Shown: positions 32,698 to 41,909 of the stretch, piece by piece
Layout of the letters: each line of letters opens with the position of its first letter
Numbering within the stretch: position 1 is the stretch's first letter
NCBI GenBank assembly: GCA_001790855.1
Contig: MGDH01000036.1
Location: forward strand, 30,937 to 94,936
From: Candidatus Schekmanbacteria bacterium RIFCSPLOWO2_02_FULL_38_14
GTDB taxonomy: Bacteria; Schekmanbacteria; GWA2-38-11
Direction: 5' to 3'
Length of the DNA: 64,000 nt
The notes under the pieces: model-generated
Told to the model about the DNA's origin: nothing
The model's input: the letters and a program-made list of their open reading frames with translations, nothing else
The model's database searches: none
Program-made: the position numbers and the translations under genes

Positions 32698-35349
32698 ATG
32701 TTTTTATCTGGAAATGAAATAAGGGCGCTTTTCCTCGATTTCTTTGCAAAAAGGGGTCATAAAATCCTTTCAAGCTCTTCCCTTTTTCCACAAAACGACC
32801 CCACGCTTCTTTTCACAAATGCAGGAATGAATCAGTTCAAGGAAATTTTTCTCGGAGAAGAAACAAGAGAGTATAAGAGGGCTGCAACGGTCCAGAAATG
32901 TGTAAGGGCAGGTGGCAAGCACAACGACCTTGAGATAGTTGGCAAAACCGCAAGACACCATACATTCTTTGAAATGCTTGGAAATTTTTCTTTCGGAGAT
33001 TACTTTAAGGAAGCTGCAATAGAGTTTGGATGGGAATTTCTCACCAATACCATCAAGCTTCCAGTAGAATCCCTGTGGGTAACAGTGTTTGAAAATGATG
33101 ATGAAGCACATAATTTATGGAAAAACAGGATAGGACTCCCTGAAAGCAGAATTGTGCGTCTTGGACAGAAACATAACTTCTGGCAAATGGGTGAAATAGG
33201 TCCATGCGGTCCGTGTTCGGAAATAATAATTGACCAGGGACCGGATTTTGGCTGTAAGCGTCAGGAATGCAATATAGAATGCGATTGCGGAAGGTATCTT
33301 GAGTTGTGGAACCTCGTTTTTATGCAGTTTAACAGGGATGAAAAAGGAAATCTTTCTCCTCTTCCAAAACCAAGCATTGATACAGGAATGGGGCTTGAAA
33401 GAATAACATCAGTGGTTCAGGGTGTAAGCTCCAATTTCGAAACAGACCTGCTAAAACCGCTCATTAACACTACCTCTGAAATTGCAGGAAAAGAATACGG
33501 CAGAAACCAGTCAAATGACATTTCAATAAGAGTAATAGCAGACCACGTCCGTGCAATCTCATTTCTGATAAGTGACGGAATTCTTCCATCCAATGACGGG
33601 AGGGGATATGTCCTTCGCAGGATTTTAAGAAGGGCTTTGCGCCACGGAAACCTGCTTGGAATAAAAAAACCTTTTATGAGCAGGTTGACAGGTGTTCTGA
33701 TTGAAATGATGAAAGATGCCTATTCTGAACTTGTTGAAGCAAAGGAACTAATAATCAAGCTCACATTAAATGAAGAAGAAAGATTCAGCAACACCCTTAA
33801 TTGCGGTGTAAAAATTCTAAATGAACTGATGCTGGAGTTGCAGGAAAAAAATTTAAAATCAATACCCGGCAGAGAGATTTTTAAATTATATGATACCTAT
33901 GGTTTTCCTGTGGACCTTACTCAGGAAATTGCCTCAGATAGAGGCTTCACAATTGATACTGAAGGATTTACATCTGCAATGGAAGAGCAGAAAAGACTTG
34001 CAAGGGAATCCTGGAGCGGCACAGGGGGAAAAAGGGTAAAACCTGCCTACAGACAGATAGCTTCTGAAATAAATCCTGTCCAGTTCATAGGATACGAAGC
34101 CCGCTCTTCCAAATCAAAAATTTTAAAAATCCTGAAAAATGATACTCCGGTTGACTCTGTTTCAAAAGGAGAAGAATGTGAAATAATCCTTGACAGGACA
34201 CCCTTTTACGGAGAATCCGGAGGACAGATTGGAGACACAGGAAAAATAATCGGAAATGGTTCCATTTTTGAGGTTTCAGACACGCAGAAGCCACTTCCGG
34301 AAATTATAGTCCACATAGGGAAGCTGATAACAGGAGCTTTAATGACCGGAGACCCGGTTGATACAAAAATCAACTCCGGCAACAGGAAGCAAACCCAGCT
34401 CAACCATACAGCAACCCATCTTCTTCATGCTGCCTTAAGGGAAGTCCTTGGAGACCACGTCAAGCAGTCAGGTTCCCTTGTAGAGCCAAGAAGGCTCAGA
34501 TTTGATTTCACCCATTTTTCCCAGTTGACAGATGATGAGATTAAACGGATTGAAATAATTGTTAATGAAAAAATTCAGGAGAATCGCGAAGTTGAAGTCA
34601 GTAATATGAATTTTAAAGACGCAGTAAACTCAGGAGCAATAGCTATATTCAATGAGAAATACGGGGATGTGGTAAGGGTTGTTAAAATCTCTGACTTTAG
34701 CAAGGAACTCTGTGGTGGAAGCCATATATTGGCAACAGGAGATATTGGTTTTTTCAAAATTACTCAGGAAAGGTCCATAGCCTCAGGGATAAGGAGGATT
34801 GAAGCGATAACAGGAATGGCAGCACTTGAGTACATACAGAAAAAAGAAAAGGAGATAGCAGAAATCTCCAGTTTGCTCAAAGCAAAACCTGATGATATTA
34901 TCCCTAAAATAAAAAAATTAGCCGAGACAATCAAAGAGTGTGAGCGCCAGATAGAAAAGCTCAGAAATGAAGGAACAAGGGATAATGTAAATGACATAAT
35001 ATCTTCAAATTTAAAAGACTTAGGCGGAATAAAAGTAGTAGCCTCATTAGAAAAAGCAGAATCTATAGATGAACTGCGAAACCTTGGGGACAGGTTAAAA
35101 GACAGGTTAAAATCAGGAATAATAGTGCTTGGCGCAGATATAAAAGGTAAAGCATCAATAATAGTTATTGTGAGCAAAGACCTTGCAAAAAAAATTCCCG
35201 CTGGAAATATAATAAAAAGAATTGCCAGGATTGTTGGAGGCGAAGGTGGGGGGAAAAACGATTTTGCCCAGGCAGGAGGGAAAGATGTTAAAAATCTTCC
35301 TGACGCCATAAACCGCAGCTATGAGATTATTTCTGAAGAGACTAATTAA
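32698..35349 (+). CDS. alaS: Alanyl-tRNA synthetase
   Basis: An 883-residue class II synthetase with all parts. The aminoacylation domain has motif 1-3 features (FTNAGMNQFK, GGKHNDLE, TGMGLERI). The editing domain has zinc ligands (NHTATHLLHAAL, KELCGGSH), and the C-terminal oligomerisation domain ends in GGEGGGKNDFAQAGG. The insertion FGCKRQECNIECDCGRY carries five cysteines and could bind a metal. It is cotranscribed with the SurA-like gene, 16 bp apart. Confidence 0.97.
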   Translation: MFLSGNEIRALFLDFFAKRGHKILSSSSLFPQNDPTLLFTNAGMNQFKEIFLGEETREYKRAATVQKCVRAGGKHNDLEIVGKTARHHTFFEMLGNFSFGDYFKEAAIEFGWEFLTNTIKLPVESLWVTVFENDDEAHNLWKNRIGLPESRIVRLGQKHNFWQMGEIGPCGPCSEIIIDQGPDFGCKRQECNIECDCGRYLELWNLVFMQFNRDEKGNLSPLPKPSIDTGMGLERITSVVQGVSSNFETDLLKPLINTTSEIAGKEYGRNQSNDISIRVIADHVRAISFLISDGILPSNDGRGYVLRRILRRALRHGNLLGIKKPFMSRLTGVLIEMMKDAYSELVEAKELIIKLTLNEEERFSNTLNCGVKILNELMLELQEKNLKSIPGREIFKLYDTYGFPVDLTQEIASDRGFTIDTEGFTSAMEEQKRLARESWSGTGGKRVKPAYRQIASEINPVQFIGYEARSSKSKILKILKNDTPVDSVSKGEECEIILDRTPFYGESGGQIGDTGKIIGNGSIFEVSDTQKPLPEIIVHIGKLITGALMTGDPVDTKINSGNRKQTQLNHTATHLLHAALREVLGDHVKQSGSLVEPRRLRFDFTHFSQLTDDEIKRIEIIVNEKIQENREVEVSNMNFKDAVNSGAIAIFNEKYGDVVRVVKISDFSKELCGGSHILATGDIGFFKITQERSIASGIRRIEAITGMAALEYIQKKEKEIAEISSLLKAKPDDIIPKIKKLAETIKECERQIEKLRNEGTRDNVNDIISSNLKDLGGIKVVASLEKAESIDELRNLGDRLKDRLKSGIIVLGADIKGKASIIVIVSKDLAKKIPAGNIIKRIARIVGGEGGGKNDFAQAGGKDVKNLPDAINRSYEIISEETN

Positions 35350-35365
35350 TTTTTTTAAGGAAGTT

Positions 35366-36340
35366 ATGAAAATAATGAGAAAAACCAAATTGTTCATGTT
35401 ATCCTTTTTTATCCTTCTTATTTCGTTTTCATCAAATGGAGAAATTATTGACCGCATTGTTGCCGTGGTAAATAACGAGTCTCTTGCTTTGAGCGAAATA
35501 AAGAGAGAATCTTTCCTTCCCATTGAGGAAATAAAAAACAGGTATTCTCCTGAAAAACAAAAAGAAAAAATAAAAGAAATTAAAAATAAAATCCTTGATG
35601 AACTTATAAAACAGAAACTGCAACTTCAAAAAGCCAAAGAGTTGGGAGTTACTGTTTCTGAAGAGAATGTAACATCTGCAATCGAAGAGCAAAAGAAGGC
35701 ATATTCCCTTACAGATGAACAGTTTGAGGAATCCTTGAAAAAAGAAAGCCTGACACTTTCTGAGTACCGCCAGAGAATAAGAGACCAGATAACAATAATC
35801 GCTTTATCAAACCAGGTTGTAAAACCCAAGATATTTTTCACAGCAAAAGAATTCACTGACTACTACAATGAACACCTTGATTTCTTTAAGGTTTCAGGAA
35901 CAATTCATTTAAGGCAAATCCTTGTCAGAATTCCTGAAGGAAAAACTTCATTTGAAATGCAAAGCCTTGATTCTGAAATTTCTGAAATATTTAATGGAAG
36001 GGAAAATGCCGAAGGGCTCTCTTCGCTTTCAGAAAAACTCAGGAATAAAGGAATATCATCTGAATTTATTGATATGGGAGTTTTTAACAAAGAAGACCTT
36101 TCTCAGGAATTTGCAGGAACCTTTTCAATGAAAACAGGAAGTTTTACTCTCATAAAAACATCAGGCGCATATCATATTATTGAAATAGCTGATAAAAAAA
36201 ATGAATCAATAAATCCTTTCGCAGAAGTAAAAGATGAAATAGAAGAAATTCTTTACAGTAAGAAAAAAGATAAAATTTATCAGGATTATTTAAAGGAATT
36301 AGAACAATCTGCTTACATAGAAAAAAGAGATATTGACTGA
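35366..36340 (+). CDS. SurA-like periplasmic peptidyl-prolyl isomerase/chaperone
   Basis: About 324 residues. There is a signal peptide (KLFMLSFFILLISFSSNG), a SurA N-terminal chaperone domain (EIIDRIVAVVNNESLALSEI, about 20-160) and one parvulin-type domain (about 180-285, with HLRQILVRIP and GAYHIIEIADKK). SurA proteins escort unfolded outer-membrane proteins. This one has a single PPIase domain. The ATG at 35366 is chosen because AAGGA lies four bases upstream and it avoids overlap with alaS; the open frame extends back to 35321. Confidence 0.85.
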   Translation: MKIMRKTKLFMLSFFILLISFSSNGEIIDRIVAVVNNESLALSEIKRESFLPIEEIKNRYSPEKQKEKIKEIKNKILDELIKQKLQLQKAKELGVTVSEENVTSAIEEQKKAYSLTDEQFEESLKKESLTLSEYRQRIRDQITIIALSNQVVKPKIFFTAKEFTDYYNEHLDFFKVSGTIHLRQILVRIPEGKTSFEMQSLDSEISEIFNGRENAEGLSSLSEKLRNKGISSEFIDMGVFNKEDLSQEFAGTFSMKTGSFTLIKTSGAYHIIEIADKKNESINPFAEVKDEIEEILYSKKKDKIYQDYLKELEQSAYIEKRDID

Positions 36341-36372
36341 CAAAATGAACTGTGGAGTTAATATTTTTACAT

Positions 36373-36442
36373 AGTTTAAAGTTTCAGGTTTTATTAATCT
36401 GATAAGAAGAAAAACTTGATTTCTATAACTTGAAACTTTAAA
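36373..36442. repeat. AT-rich inverted repeat
   Basis: TTTAAAGTTTCA (36375-36386) and TGAAACTTTAAA (36431-36442) are perfectly complementary across 44 nt. It lies between the SurA-like gene and the desulforedoxin genes, where it might also end transcription, though no T-run follows. Confidence 0.6.
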
Positions 36443-36479
36443 ATCAAAACTCGGAACTTAAACTAAAATGGAGATTATA

Positions 36480-36620
36480 ATGGTTGACTGGATAGGAAAA
36501 ACTCTGGTATGCCACGCATGCGGAATGGAAGTTAAAATTGTTAAACCTAACAATCCAAGCTGGGGTTCAGGCCCGAGTTTAATCTGCTGCGGGGAGGAAA
36601 TGAAGGTTAAATCCTCATAA
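36480..36620 (+). CDS. Desulforedoxin-like mini iron protein 1
   Basis: A 46-residue protein with CHACGMEVKIVK and, after a proline/glycine stretch, LICCGEEMKVK. The CxxC...CC spacing is that of the rubredoxin-like Fe(Cys)4 site of desulforedoxin and of the N-terminal domain of desulfoferrodoxin. Start ATG at 36480 has GGAG six bases upstream. It is followed 11 bp later by a second, similar gene. These proteins donate electrons, often in superoxide defence of anaerobes. The insert before CC (PNNPSWGSGPS) is longer than usual. Confidence 0.8.
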   Translation: MVDWIGKTLVCHACGMEVKIVKPNNPSWGSGPSLICCGEEMKVKSS

Positions 36621-36631
36621 GGTAAACACTG

Positions 36632-36751
36632 ATGCAGAATGAAGTTGGAAAATTTTACAAGTGTCTCATTTGCGGAAGAGAAATAGAAATTGTCAAGGCT
36701 GGCAAAGGTCCAATCTACTGCTGTGGCCAGCCAATGGTTTTAAAGACATAG
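36632..36751 (+). CDS. Desulforedoxin-like mini iron protein 2
   Basis: A 39-residue protein, nearly the size of the 36-residue desulforedoxin of Desulfovibrio gigas, with KCLICGREIEIVK and YCCGQPMVL. All four iron ligands are present. It probably binds one Fe per subunit and dimerises as desulforedoxin does. It ends three bases from the convergent cpoB gene. No superoxide reductase domain is attached or adjacent, so the redox partner is unknown. It has no strong Shine-Dalgarno and may be translated by coupling to the gene before it. Confidence 0.82.
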   Translation: MQNEVGKFYKCLICGREIEIVKAGKGPIYCCGQPMVLKT

Positions 36752-36754
36752 TTC

Positions 36755-37663
36755 TTACTTTATCTGAGCCATTTTATCTGAGGCAATTTTTGCTTCTATT
36801 GAATCAGGAAACTCCTTAATTACCTTCTGGAAGCTGTTTTTTGCGTTTTCCTTATTCTCTTTTCCACCAAGCTCAATAAAAGCAATACCCTGTTTCAGAT
36901 AAGCAGCAGCGACCTTGCTTCCTTTTGGGTATTTCTTTATAACCTCAAAGAATTCAACTATCGCCTCTTCATACTTTTTCTGCGAATAATAACACTCTCC
37001 TATCCAGTACTGCGCAGTTCCTGCATTTTTTGAAGAGGAATAAAGCTCCAGATACTCCTTGAATTTCTCCCTTGCCTTTTCATACTCTCCATCAAAAAAT
37101 TCCTTACAAGCTTCACTATAAAGCACCTCTTCATCTGTTGGCTTCTCTTCCTCAACAGGAACTGTAGTCTCTGAAGATACCTTGTTTTCAGGAGAAGCTG
37201 ATTCATTTTGTTTGTTCTGCTGAGGCTGTATTGCAGTTGATGTTTCCTTTGAAGGGTTTGTACCAGAAGGAATATAAATCTTTTTTTCAAGCTCTGTAAG
37301 GCGGTCTCCAAGAGACTGGATTATAACGGTTAAATTCTTTCTTATCTGCTCAATATCAGGCGAGATTTTTTTGCTTTTAATCTCACTCTCTTCTATTAAT
37401 CCTTTTATGCTCTGTACTTCAGTGAGCAGGTTTTTCTGGTCGGCTTCCAAATCAGCCTGCTTTCGCTTTAAACCGGAATCAAGTTCTTTTAATTTTTCTT
37501 CACTCGTTTTTACTCTCCTGCCAAGTTCCATGTTTTCAGCAGCAACATTATCTCTTAAAGAAATCAGTTCCTTCCTTAGCAGGACTACATCTTCATGGTA
37601 AGCACATCCGCTGTATACCATAAGACAAAAAAGCAATAAATTTATTGATAAAAATCCTCTCAC
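36755..37663 (-). CDS. cpoB: Tol-Pal accessory protein CpoB/YbgF, predicted lipoprotein
   Basis: A 302-residue protein with a lipoprotein signal (LLFCLMVYSGC), a long N-terminal coiled coil (about 25-130), a low-complexity linker rich in Gln, Glu and Ser, and C-terminal TPR repeats (about 175-300; YSEACKEFFDGEYEKA, AGTAQYWIGECYYSQKKYEEAI). The TPR arrangement matches CpoB, which coordinates outer-membrane constriction with peptidoglycan synthesis. Start GTG at 37663 has GAGGAG seven bases upstream. The lipobox differs from E. coli CpoB, which is not a lipoprotein. Confidence 0.88.
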   Translation of the reverse strand: MRGFLSINLLLFCLMVYSGCAYHEDVVLLRKELISLRDNVAAENMELGRRVKTSEEKLKELDSGLKRKQADLEADQKNLLTEVQSIKGLIEESEIKSKKISPDIEQIRKNLTVIIQSLGDRLTELEKKIYIPSGTNPSKETSTAIQPQQNKQNESASPENKVSSETTVPVEEEKPTDEEVLYSEACKEFFDGEYEKAREKFKEYLELYSSSKNAGTAQYWIGECYYSQKKYEEAIVEFFEVIKKYPKGSKVAAAYLKQGIAFIELGGKENKENAKNSFQKVIKEFPDSIEAKIASDKMAQIK

Positions 37664-37730
37664 CTTATACTCCTCAAAAGTAATAACTTTTTTAAACCAG
37701 ATTCCCTGTGATATACTTTTACAGAAAAAT

Positions 37731-38327
37731 TCATTTTGTAACTATTTCAAAATGAACCCTGCGGTTTTTTGCCCAGGCAACATCGCTGTGCTCAGGGTCT
37801 AAAGGTTTCTCTTCACCATAGCTTATGGTAGAAAGTCTTGACTCGTTTATGCCCAAAGTTACCATATATTCTTTGGCTGCATTTGCTCTTCTTTCGCCAA
37901 GGGCTAAATTGTATTCTTCAGTTCCCCTTTCATCGCAGTGACCTTCAATTAAAACCTTGACATCAGAATATTTTGAAAGGATTGAAACATTTTTAGATAA
38001 TTTCTGCCTTGCAGTATCTGTTAGCATAAACTGATCAAACTCAAAGTTAATATCAAGCATCTCTTCCTGAACCCTTGATGATAGAGCCTCTCCTTTCAAT
38101 GCTTCCTCATCTAACTTTTCTTCTCCTATTTTTCCTTCTTCAGGCAACCTTCCTTCTCCCTCTTTCGCACCTTGAGCGGAACCTTCTGCAGCGCCTTCAC
38201 CCTGAGTCTCTTCAGTTGTTTCTGGTTTAATAAGCTGTTTTTTTGCGCATCCGTAAAAAATCAGAAGCGGTGTGATCAGTGCAATAACCCCTGCAATAAA
38301 AACCATCCCTTTTAAACCTCTCTTCAT
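37731..38327 (-). CDS. pal: Peptidoglycan-associated lipoprotein Pal
   Basis: About 198 residues: a lipoprotein signal (ALITPLLIFYGC), a Glu/Gly-rich linker (about 30-90) and an OmpA-like peptidoglycan-binding domain (VLIEGHCDERGTEEYNLALG, RRANAAKEYM). ATG 38327 is preferred; the longer frame begins with a GTG that lies inside the ribosome site. It anchors the outer membrane to peptidoglycan together with TolB. The acidic linker is longer than in E. coli. Confidence 0.94.
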   Translation of the reverse strand: MKRGLKGMVFIAGVIALITPLLIFYGCAKKQLIKPETTEETQGEGAAEGSAQGAKEGEGRLPEEGKIGEEKLDEEALKGEALSSRVQEEMLDINFEFDQFMLTDTARQKLSKNVSILSKYSDVKVLIEGHCDERGTEEYNLALGERRANAAKEYMVTLGINESRLSTISYGEEKPLDPEHSDVAWAKNRRVHFEIVTK

Positions 38328-38364
38328 TTTCCCTTTCACCTCCTTTTAAAACTATGTCAGAATA

Positions 38365-39705
38365 CTAGTTGTTAACAGCAATAACCGGAGACCATGATGG
38401 ATTGGATTCATTTCCCTTAGTAATACCTACTAACCTCTGGTTACTCCCGTTTGAATTCATCATATAAATTTTTGCCGTTCCTGTTCTGGTAGAGCTGAAT
38501 GCTATAAAACGCCCGTCAGGAGACCAACTCGGTGATTCATTGTTTCCTGAATTATTAGTATGCTTTTTCATATCACTTCCGTCAACATTTATTACACAGA
38601 TATCAAACAAACCGTTCTGCTGGGAAACAAAAGCAATCCTATCTCCCTTTGGAGACCAGCAGGGTGAAGCATTATAATTGCCTTCAAATGTCAATCTTCT
38701 CAAACTGCCTCCCTCTGAATCCATAATATAAATCTGAGGCGTTCCTGAACGGCTTGAAGTAAATGCCAGCCACTTTCCGTTAGGTGCCCATGAAGGCGAA
38801 ACATCAATGGAAAAATTTTCGGTCAGCCTTTTCAGTCCGTCTCCCTCGGGACTCATAGTATAGATATCAGAATTGCCATTAACAGACAATGTAGTGGCTA
38901 TTCTGTTATTAGCCCTGCACCATGAACCTCCCAGATTTAACCCCTTTCTGACTGAAAGGTTTGTTTCCTTAAATACCGTTAAATCCAGAAGATAAAGCTT
39001 TGGGCTGCTTGCTTTGAATGAAGTATAAATCAGCTTTCTCCCATCCGGAGACCAGTTAGGTGTTAAGTTTATAGATTTATTTGACGTCAGCCTGTACAAA
39101 TTAAAGCCATCATAGTCCATCAGATATATCTCTTTATTACCTGTCTGGTTTGAAACAAATGCTATTTTTGTATCAAACACACCTTCTGTTCCTGAGAGTT
39201 TCAGCAGAATCTCATTTGCAAACTTGTGCGCCATTTTTCTTAAATCACCTGTTTTCCCTTTATATCTTTTTCCTGTTACAAACTGTCCCTGAGTTATATC
39301 AAAAAGCCGCATCTCGACTGATAAAGAATCTTCTTTTTGAATGATTGCACCCTTTATCAAAAGTTCAGCCCCTGTAAATGCCCATTTTTTAAAATCAATC
39401 TCCTGTCCTGTGATTCCCTCCTCATCATACTGAGGCGGAATTTTTTTTGCATCAACTATTGAAAAAAACCCTGAAAAATCAAGGTCTGCTGAGAGTGTGT
39501 CTCTTACTACATTTCCTGATTTTTTTTCATCCTGCAGGTTGCTCAGGCTTTTCAACTCGCAGATTGCTATTGGAAATTTTTTCATAGACGGAGCATTTAT
39601 ATCTATATAAACTTTAGACCATATTCTGGTATCTGTAAGTAAAAAGGAAAAAATAATGACCAAAACCAAAATCTGTGTAATCTTTTTTCTAATCTGTGTA
39701 ATCAT
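38365..39705 (-). CDS. tolB: Tol-Pal system beta-propeller protein TolB
   Basis: About 446 residues: a signal peptide (TQILVLVIIFSFLLTDTRIWS), an N-terminal domain (about 35-160) and a six-bladed propeller with repeated PSWSPDGRxIAF and YxMxxDG units. The frame is open to 39801, but that part overlaps the tolA-like gene; the Met at 39705 directly precedes the signal sequence and starts 5 bp after the upstream stop. TolB is periplasmic and binds Pal and TolA. Confidence 0.93.
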   Translation of the reverse strand: MITQIRKKITQILVLVIIFSFLLTDTRIWSKVYIDINAPSMKKFPIAICELKSLSNLQDEKKSGNVVRDTLSADLDFSGFFSIVDAKKIPPQYDEEGITGQEIDFKKWAFTGAELLIKGAIIQKEDSLSVEMRLFDITQGQFVTGKRYKGKTGDLRKMAHKFANEILLKLSGTEGVFDTKIAFVSNQTGNKEIYLMDYDGFNLYRLTSNKSINLTPNWSPDGRKLIYTSFKASSPKLYLLDLTVFKETNLSVRKGLNLGGSWCRANNRIATTLSVNGNSDIYTMSPEGDGLKRLTENFSIDVSPSWAPNGKWLAFTSSRSGTPQIYIMDSEGGSLRRLTFEGNYNASPCWSPKGDRIAFVSQQNGLFDICVINVDGSDMKKHTNNSGNNESPSWSPDGRFIAFSSTRTGTAKIYMMNSNGSNQRLVGITKGNESNPSWSPVIAVNN

Positions 39706-39709
39706 AAAG

Positions 39710-40558
39710 TTACTGCTCAGATGGCAAAAACCTGATTCCAAGCTCAAAATATTCCTCGCCATATCCCTCAGGAACAGGAGGCAGGGGATTGGATTTTGCA
39801 ATTGCTCTCAAAGCTGACTGGTCAAAATAAGTATTTCCTGAAGACTTCTCAGTCCACACCTTAACAATCTCGCCATCTCTTTTTATTCTTATGGCAATTA
39901 TGGCTTCAGGTTTTTTATCTGCTGAAGCCGTATTCTCAGGCACAACCCATGAATCTTTTATTTTTGACCATATTATGCTATAATATATCTGAAACCTCAA
40001 ATCTGTTGTTTTGCCTGAGGATACTCCCTGTCCCGGCAATGAATAACCTACTCCTGCCCCTTCTGCTCCGGGCACTGAACCCGTCTTCACATCTCCCTTT
40101 TTTGCCAGAAGCCCCTGTTTTATTTTCTCCACAGCCTTCTCCATTGCCTTATCAGCTTTTTCATCATAACCAGAGACAGCAGTTATTTCTTTTTTTATTT
40201 CATGTTTTTCTTCTGCCTTCTTTTTCTCCTTCTTTTTATCTTTTTTATTTTCATTCTTGTAAGCCATTTTCCTTGCGGAACGGCTTTCTTCAGTCTTTAC
40301 CTCTTTTTTCAGAACAGGGTTTGGAGATTTAATTTCCTGTACAAGGCTTCCTGGTAAACCAGAAGCAGGTTCTGTTCTGGGAAGGCTCACAATATCCACT
40401 GAAATGACCTGAGAACTGCTTATTTCGATTTTTCTGAAATCAGGTATGTACATCAAAACGCTTATAAAAACCAAGTGAATTAACAGGGATATGAGCAATC
40501 CCTTGAATTCATATTGGATTGCATAACCCCCAAAGCTATTTTCCGCTAAATGTGTCAA
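39710..40558 (-). CDS. TolA/TonB-like energy-transducing protein
   Basis: A 282-residue protein with a single N-terminal membrane helix (about 20-40), a long Lys/Glu-rich helical region (about 80-150) and a C-terminal TonB-type domain (VRI-like AIIAIRIKRDGEIVKVWTEK, SALRAIAKSNPLPPVPEGY). By position between tolR and tolB it should act as TolA, linking the TolQR motor to the outer membrane. By its C-terminal domain it is TonB-like, common outside Proteobacteria. Start TTG at 40558 overlaps tolR by 23 bp. Confidence 0.85.
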   Translation of the reverse strand: MTHLAENSFGGYAIQYEFKGLLISLLIHLVFISVLMYIPDFRKIEISSSQVISVDIVSLPRTEPASGLPGSLVQEIKSPNPVLKKEVKTEESRSARKMAYKNENKKDKKKEKKKAEEKHEIKKEITAVSGYDEKADKAMEKAVEKIKQGLLAKKGDVKTGSVPGAEGAGVGYSLPGQGVSSGKTTDLRFQIYYSIIWSKIKDSWVVPENTASADKKPEAIIAIRIKRDGEIVKVWTEKSSGNTYFDQSALRAIAKSNPLPPVPEGYGEEYFELGIRFLPSEQ

Positions 40559-40973
40559 CCACTTTTTCCTCTTCTTCTGTAATCATACCGAGTCTTTCAA
40601 CACCTGCTTTTTTGGCTTCAGCCATAACCTTAATCACAAAACCGTAGGGAATCTTCTGGTCTGCCCTCAGATAAAGATCCTTGCTTCCCCTTTTCTGAAT
40701 CAATTCCCTCAGCTTGCCGCCAAGACTATCAATGCCTATCAATTGTTTGTTCAGGAATATCTTGTTACCCTCTCCAATCGTCAAGACGAGCTCTTCTTCT
40801 TTGACTTCAACCTGTTTTGCTTCAGCCTTTGGAAGGTTGACATCTATCCCCTGAAGCATCATTGGAGCAGTTACCATGAATATAATCAGAAGCACAAGCA
40901 TTACATCAACAAGAGGAGTTACATTTATATCAGAAAGTGCGGTCAGTTCTTTCCTTCCTGTATCTATCTGCAA
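40536..40973 (-). CDS. tolR: TolR/ExbD-family proton-channel subunit
   Basis: A 145-residue protein with one membrane helix containing the motor aspartate (NVTPLVDVMLVLLIIFMVTA) and a periplasmic domain. Start TTG at 40973 is supported by AAGGAG six bases upstream. With TolQ it uses the proton gradient to drive the TolA-like protein. TolR and ExbD cannot be fully distinguished by sequence alone; context favours TolR. Confidence 0.93.
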   Translation of the reverse strand: MQIDTGRKELTALSDINVTPLVDVMLVLLIIFMVTAPMMLQGIDVNLPKAEAKQVEVKEEELVLTIGEGNKIFLNKQLIGIDSLGGKLRELIQKRGSKDLYLRADQKIPYGFVIKVMAEAKKAGVERLGMITEEEEKVVDTFSGK

Positions 40974-41003
40974 ATTCTTCTCCTTTCCCCTAAGTATTAA
41001 GAT

Positions 41004-41744
41004 TTATTTCTGCAAGTGGAAATATTGTCTCTTTACGATATTTAAAAATTCTGAAGAAAAATTATCCATCTCGTTTGCCAGAGACTTAACCCTGCTTACA
41101 AAATAATTATACGCAACGACAGCAGGTATTGCAGCTGCAAGTCCTGCTGCTGTTGCTATCAGCGCTTCTGATATTCCAGGAGCAACTACAGCAAGAGAGG
41201 CTGAGCCTTTCAATCCTATTCCCCTGAAAGAATCCATTATTCCCCATACAGTCCCGAAAAGCCCTATGAAGGGAGCTGTGCTTCCTGTTGTTGCTAAAAA
41301 CGAAATTGTTCTCTCCAGTTTTGCAATCTGAGACATCACTGCATTCCTCAAGGCTCTGTGCACATTATCAATGCTGTCTATTTCAGTTCCAATAGTATCA
41401 ACGTCAAATGGAACTCTTTCAGGATTTTTTCCTGCCTTTGCTTTTTTAATTTTTATAATTTCCTGATACCCTGCATGAAAAACCTGCGCAAGGGGGCTGT
41501 TCTTGTACTGCAATATATTTTCATCTATTGAGGACATATCTTTATTCTTCCAGAAATATTCGAGAAAATCATCAGACTCACTTTTGGCTTTGCGCACAAG
41601 TTTGAATTTTGAAAAAATAATTCCCCACGAAAGAACAGAAAAACTCAAGAGCAGTAAAAGCACACCCTTAACCACTAACCCTGCGTGCAGCACTAACCCC
41701 AATATTGTACTCTGAGAACTGCTGGCTAAATCAATTATATCCAT
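41004..41744 (-). CDS. tolQ: TolQ/ExbB-family proton-channel subunit
   Basis: A 246-residue protein with three membrane helices. The conserved channel region is visible: ATTGSTAPFIGLFGTVWGIM and GISEALIATAAGLAAAIPAV. It is first in the minus-strand tolQ-tolR-tolA-tolB-pal-cpoB run, which has short gaps throughout and is presumably one operon. Confidence 0.94.
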   Translation of the reverse strand: MDIIDLASSSQSTILGLVLHAGLVVKGVLLLLLSFSVLSWGIIFSKFKLVRKAKSESDDFLEYFWKNKDMSSIDENILQYKNSPLAQVFHAGYQEIIKIKKAKAGKNPERVPFDVDTIGTEIDSIDNVHRALRNAVMSQIAKLERTISFLATTGSTAPFIGLFGTVWGIMDSFRGIGLKGSASLAVVAPGISEALIATAAGLAAAIPAVVAYNYFVSRVKSLANEMDNFSSEFLNIVKRQYFHLQK

Positions 41745-41909
41745 TGTTTAAACAACCTTTCAGGTAAAATTAATTTCTCGTATCTATCGCTCTGAACACT
41801 GCGACAATTTCCAATATTATTATGAAAAAAAAACATCAAAGTCAATATATTAATTTTTTTTGTTTGCAAACTATATCTGCTTTTGTTACATAAATTTATT
41901 TAATATACC

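Noticed and set aside
34764-35309. 181-codon frame opposite the 3' end of alaS
   Set aside because: Composition is that of an antisense shadow (Phe/Ser/Ile-rich); alaS is intact there.
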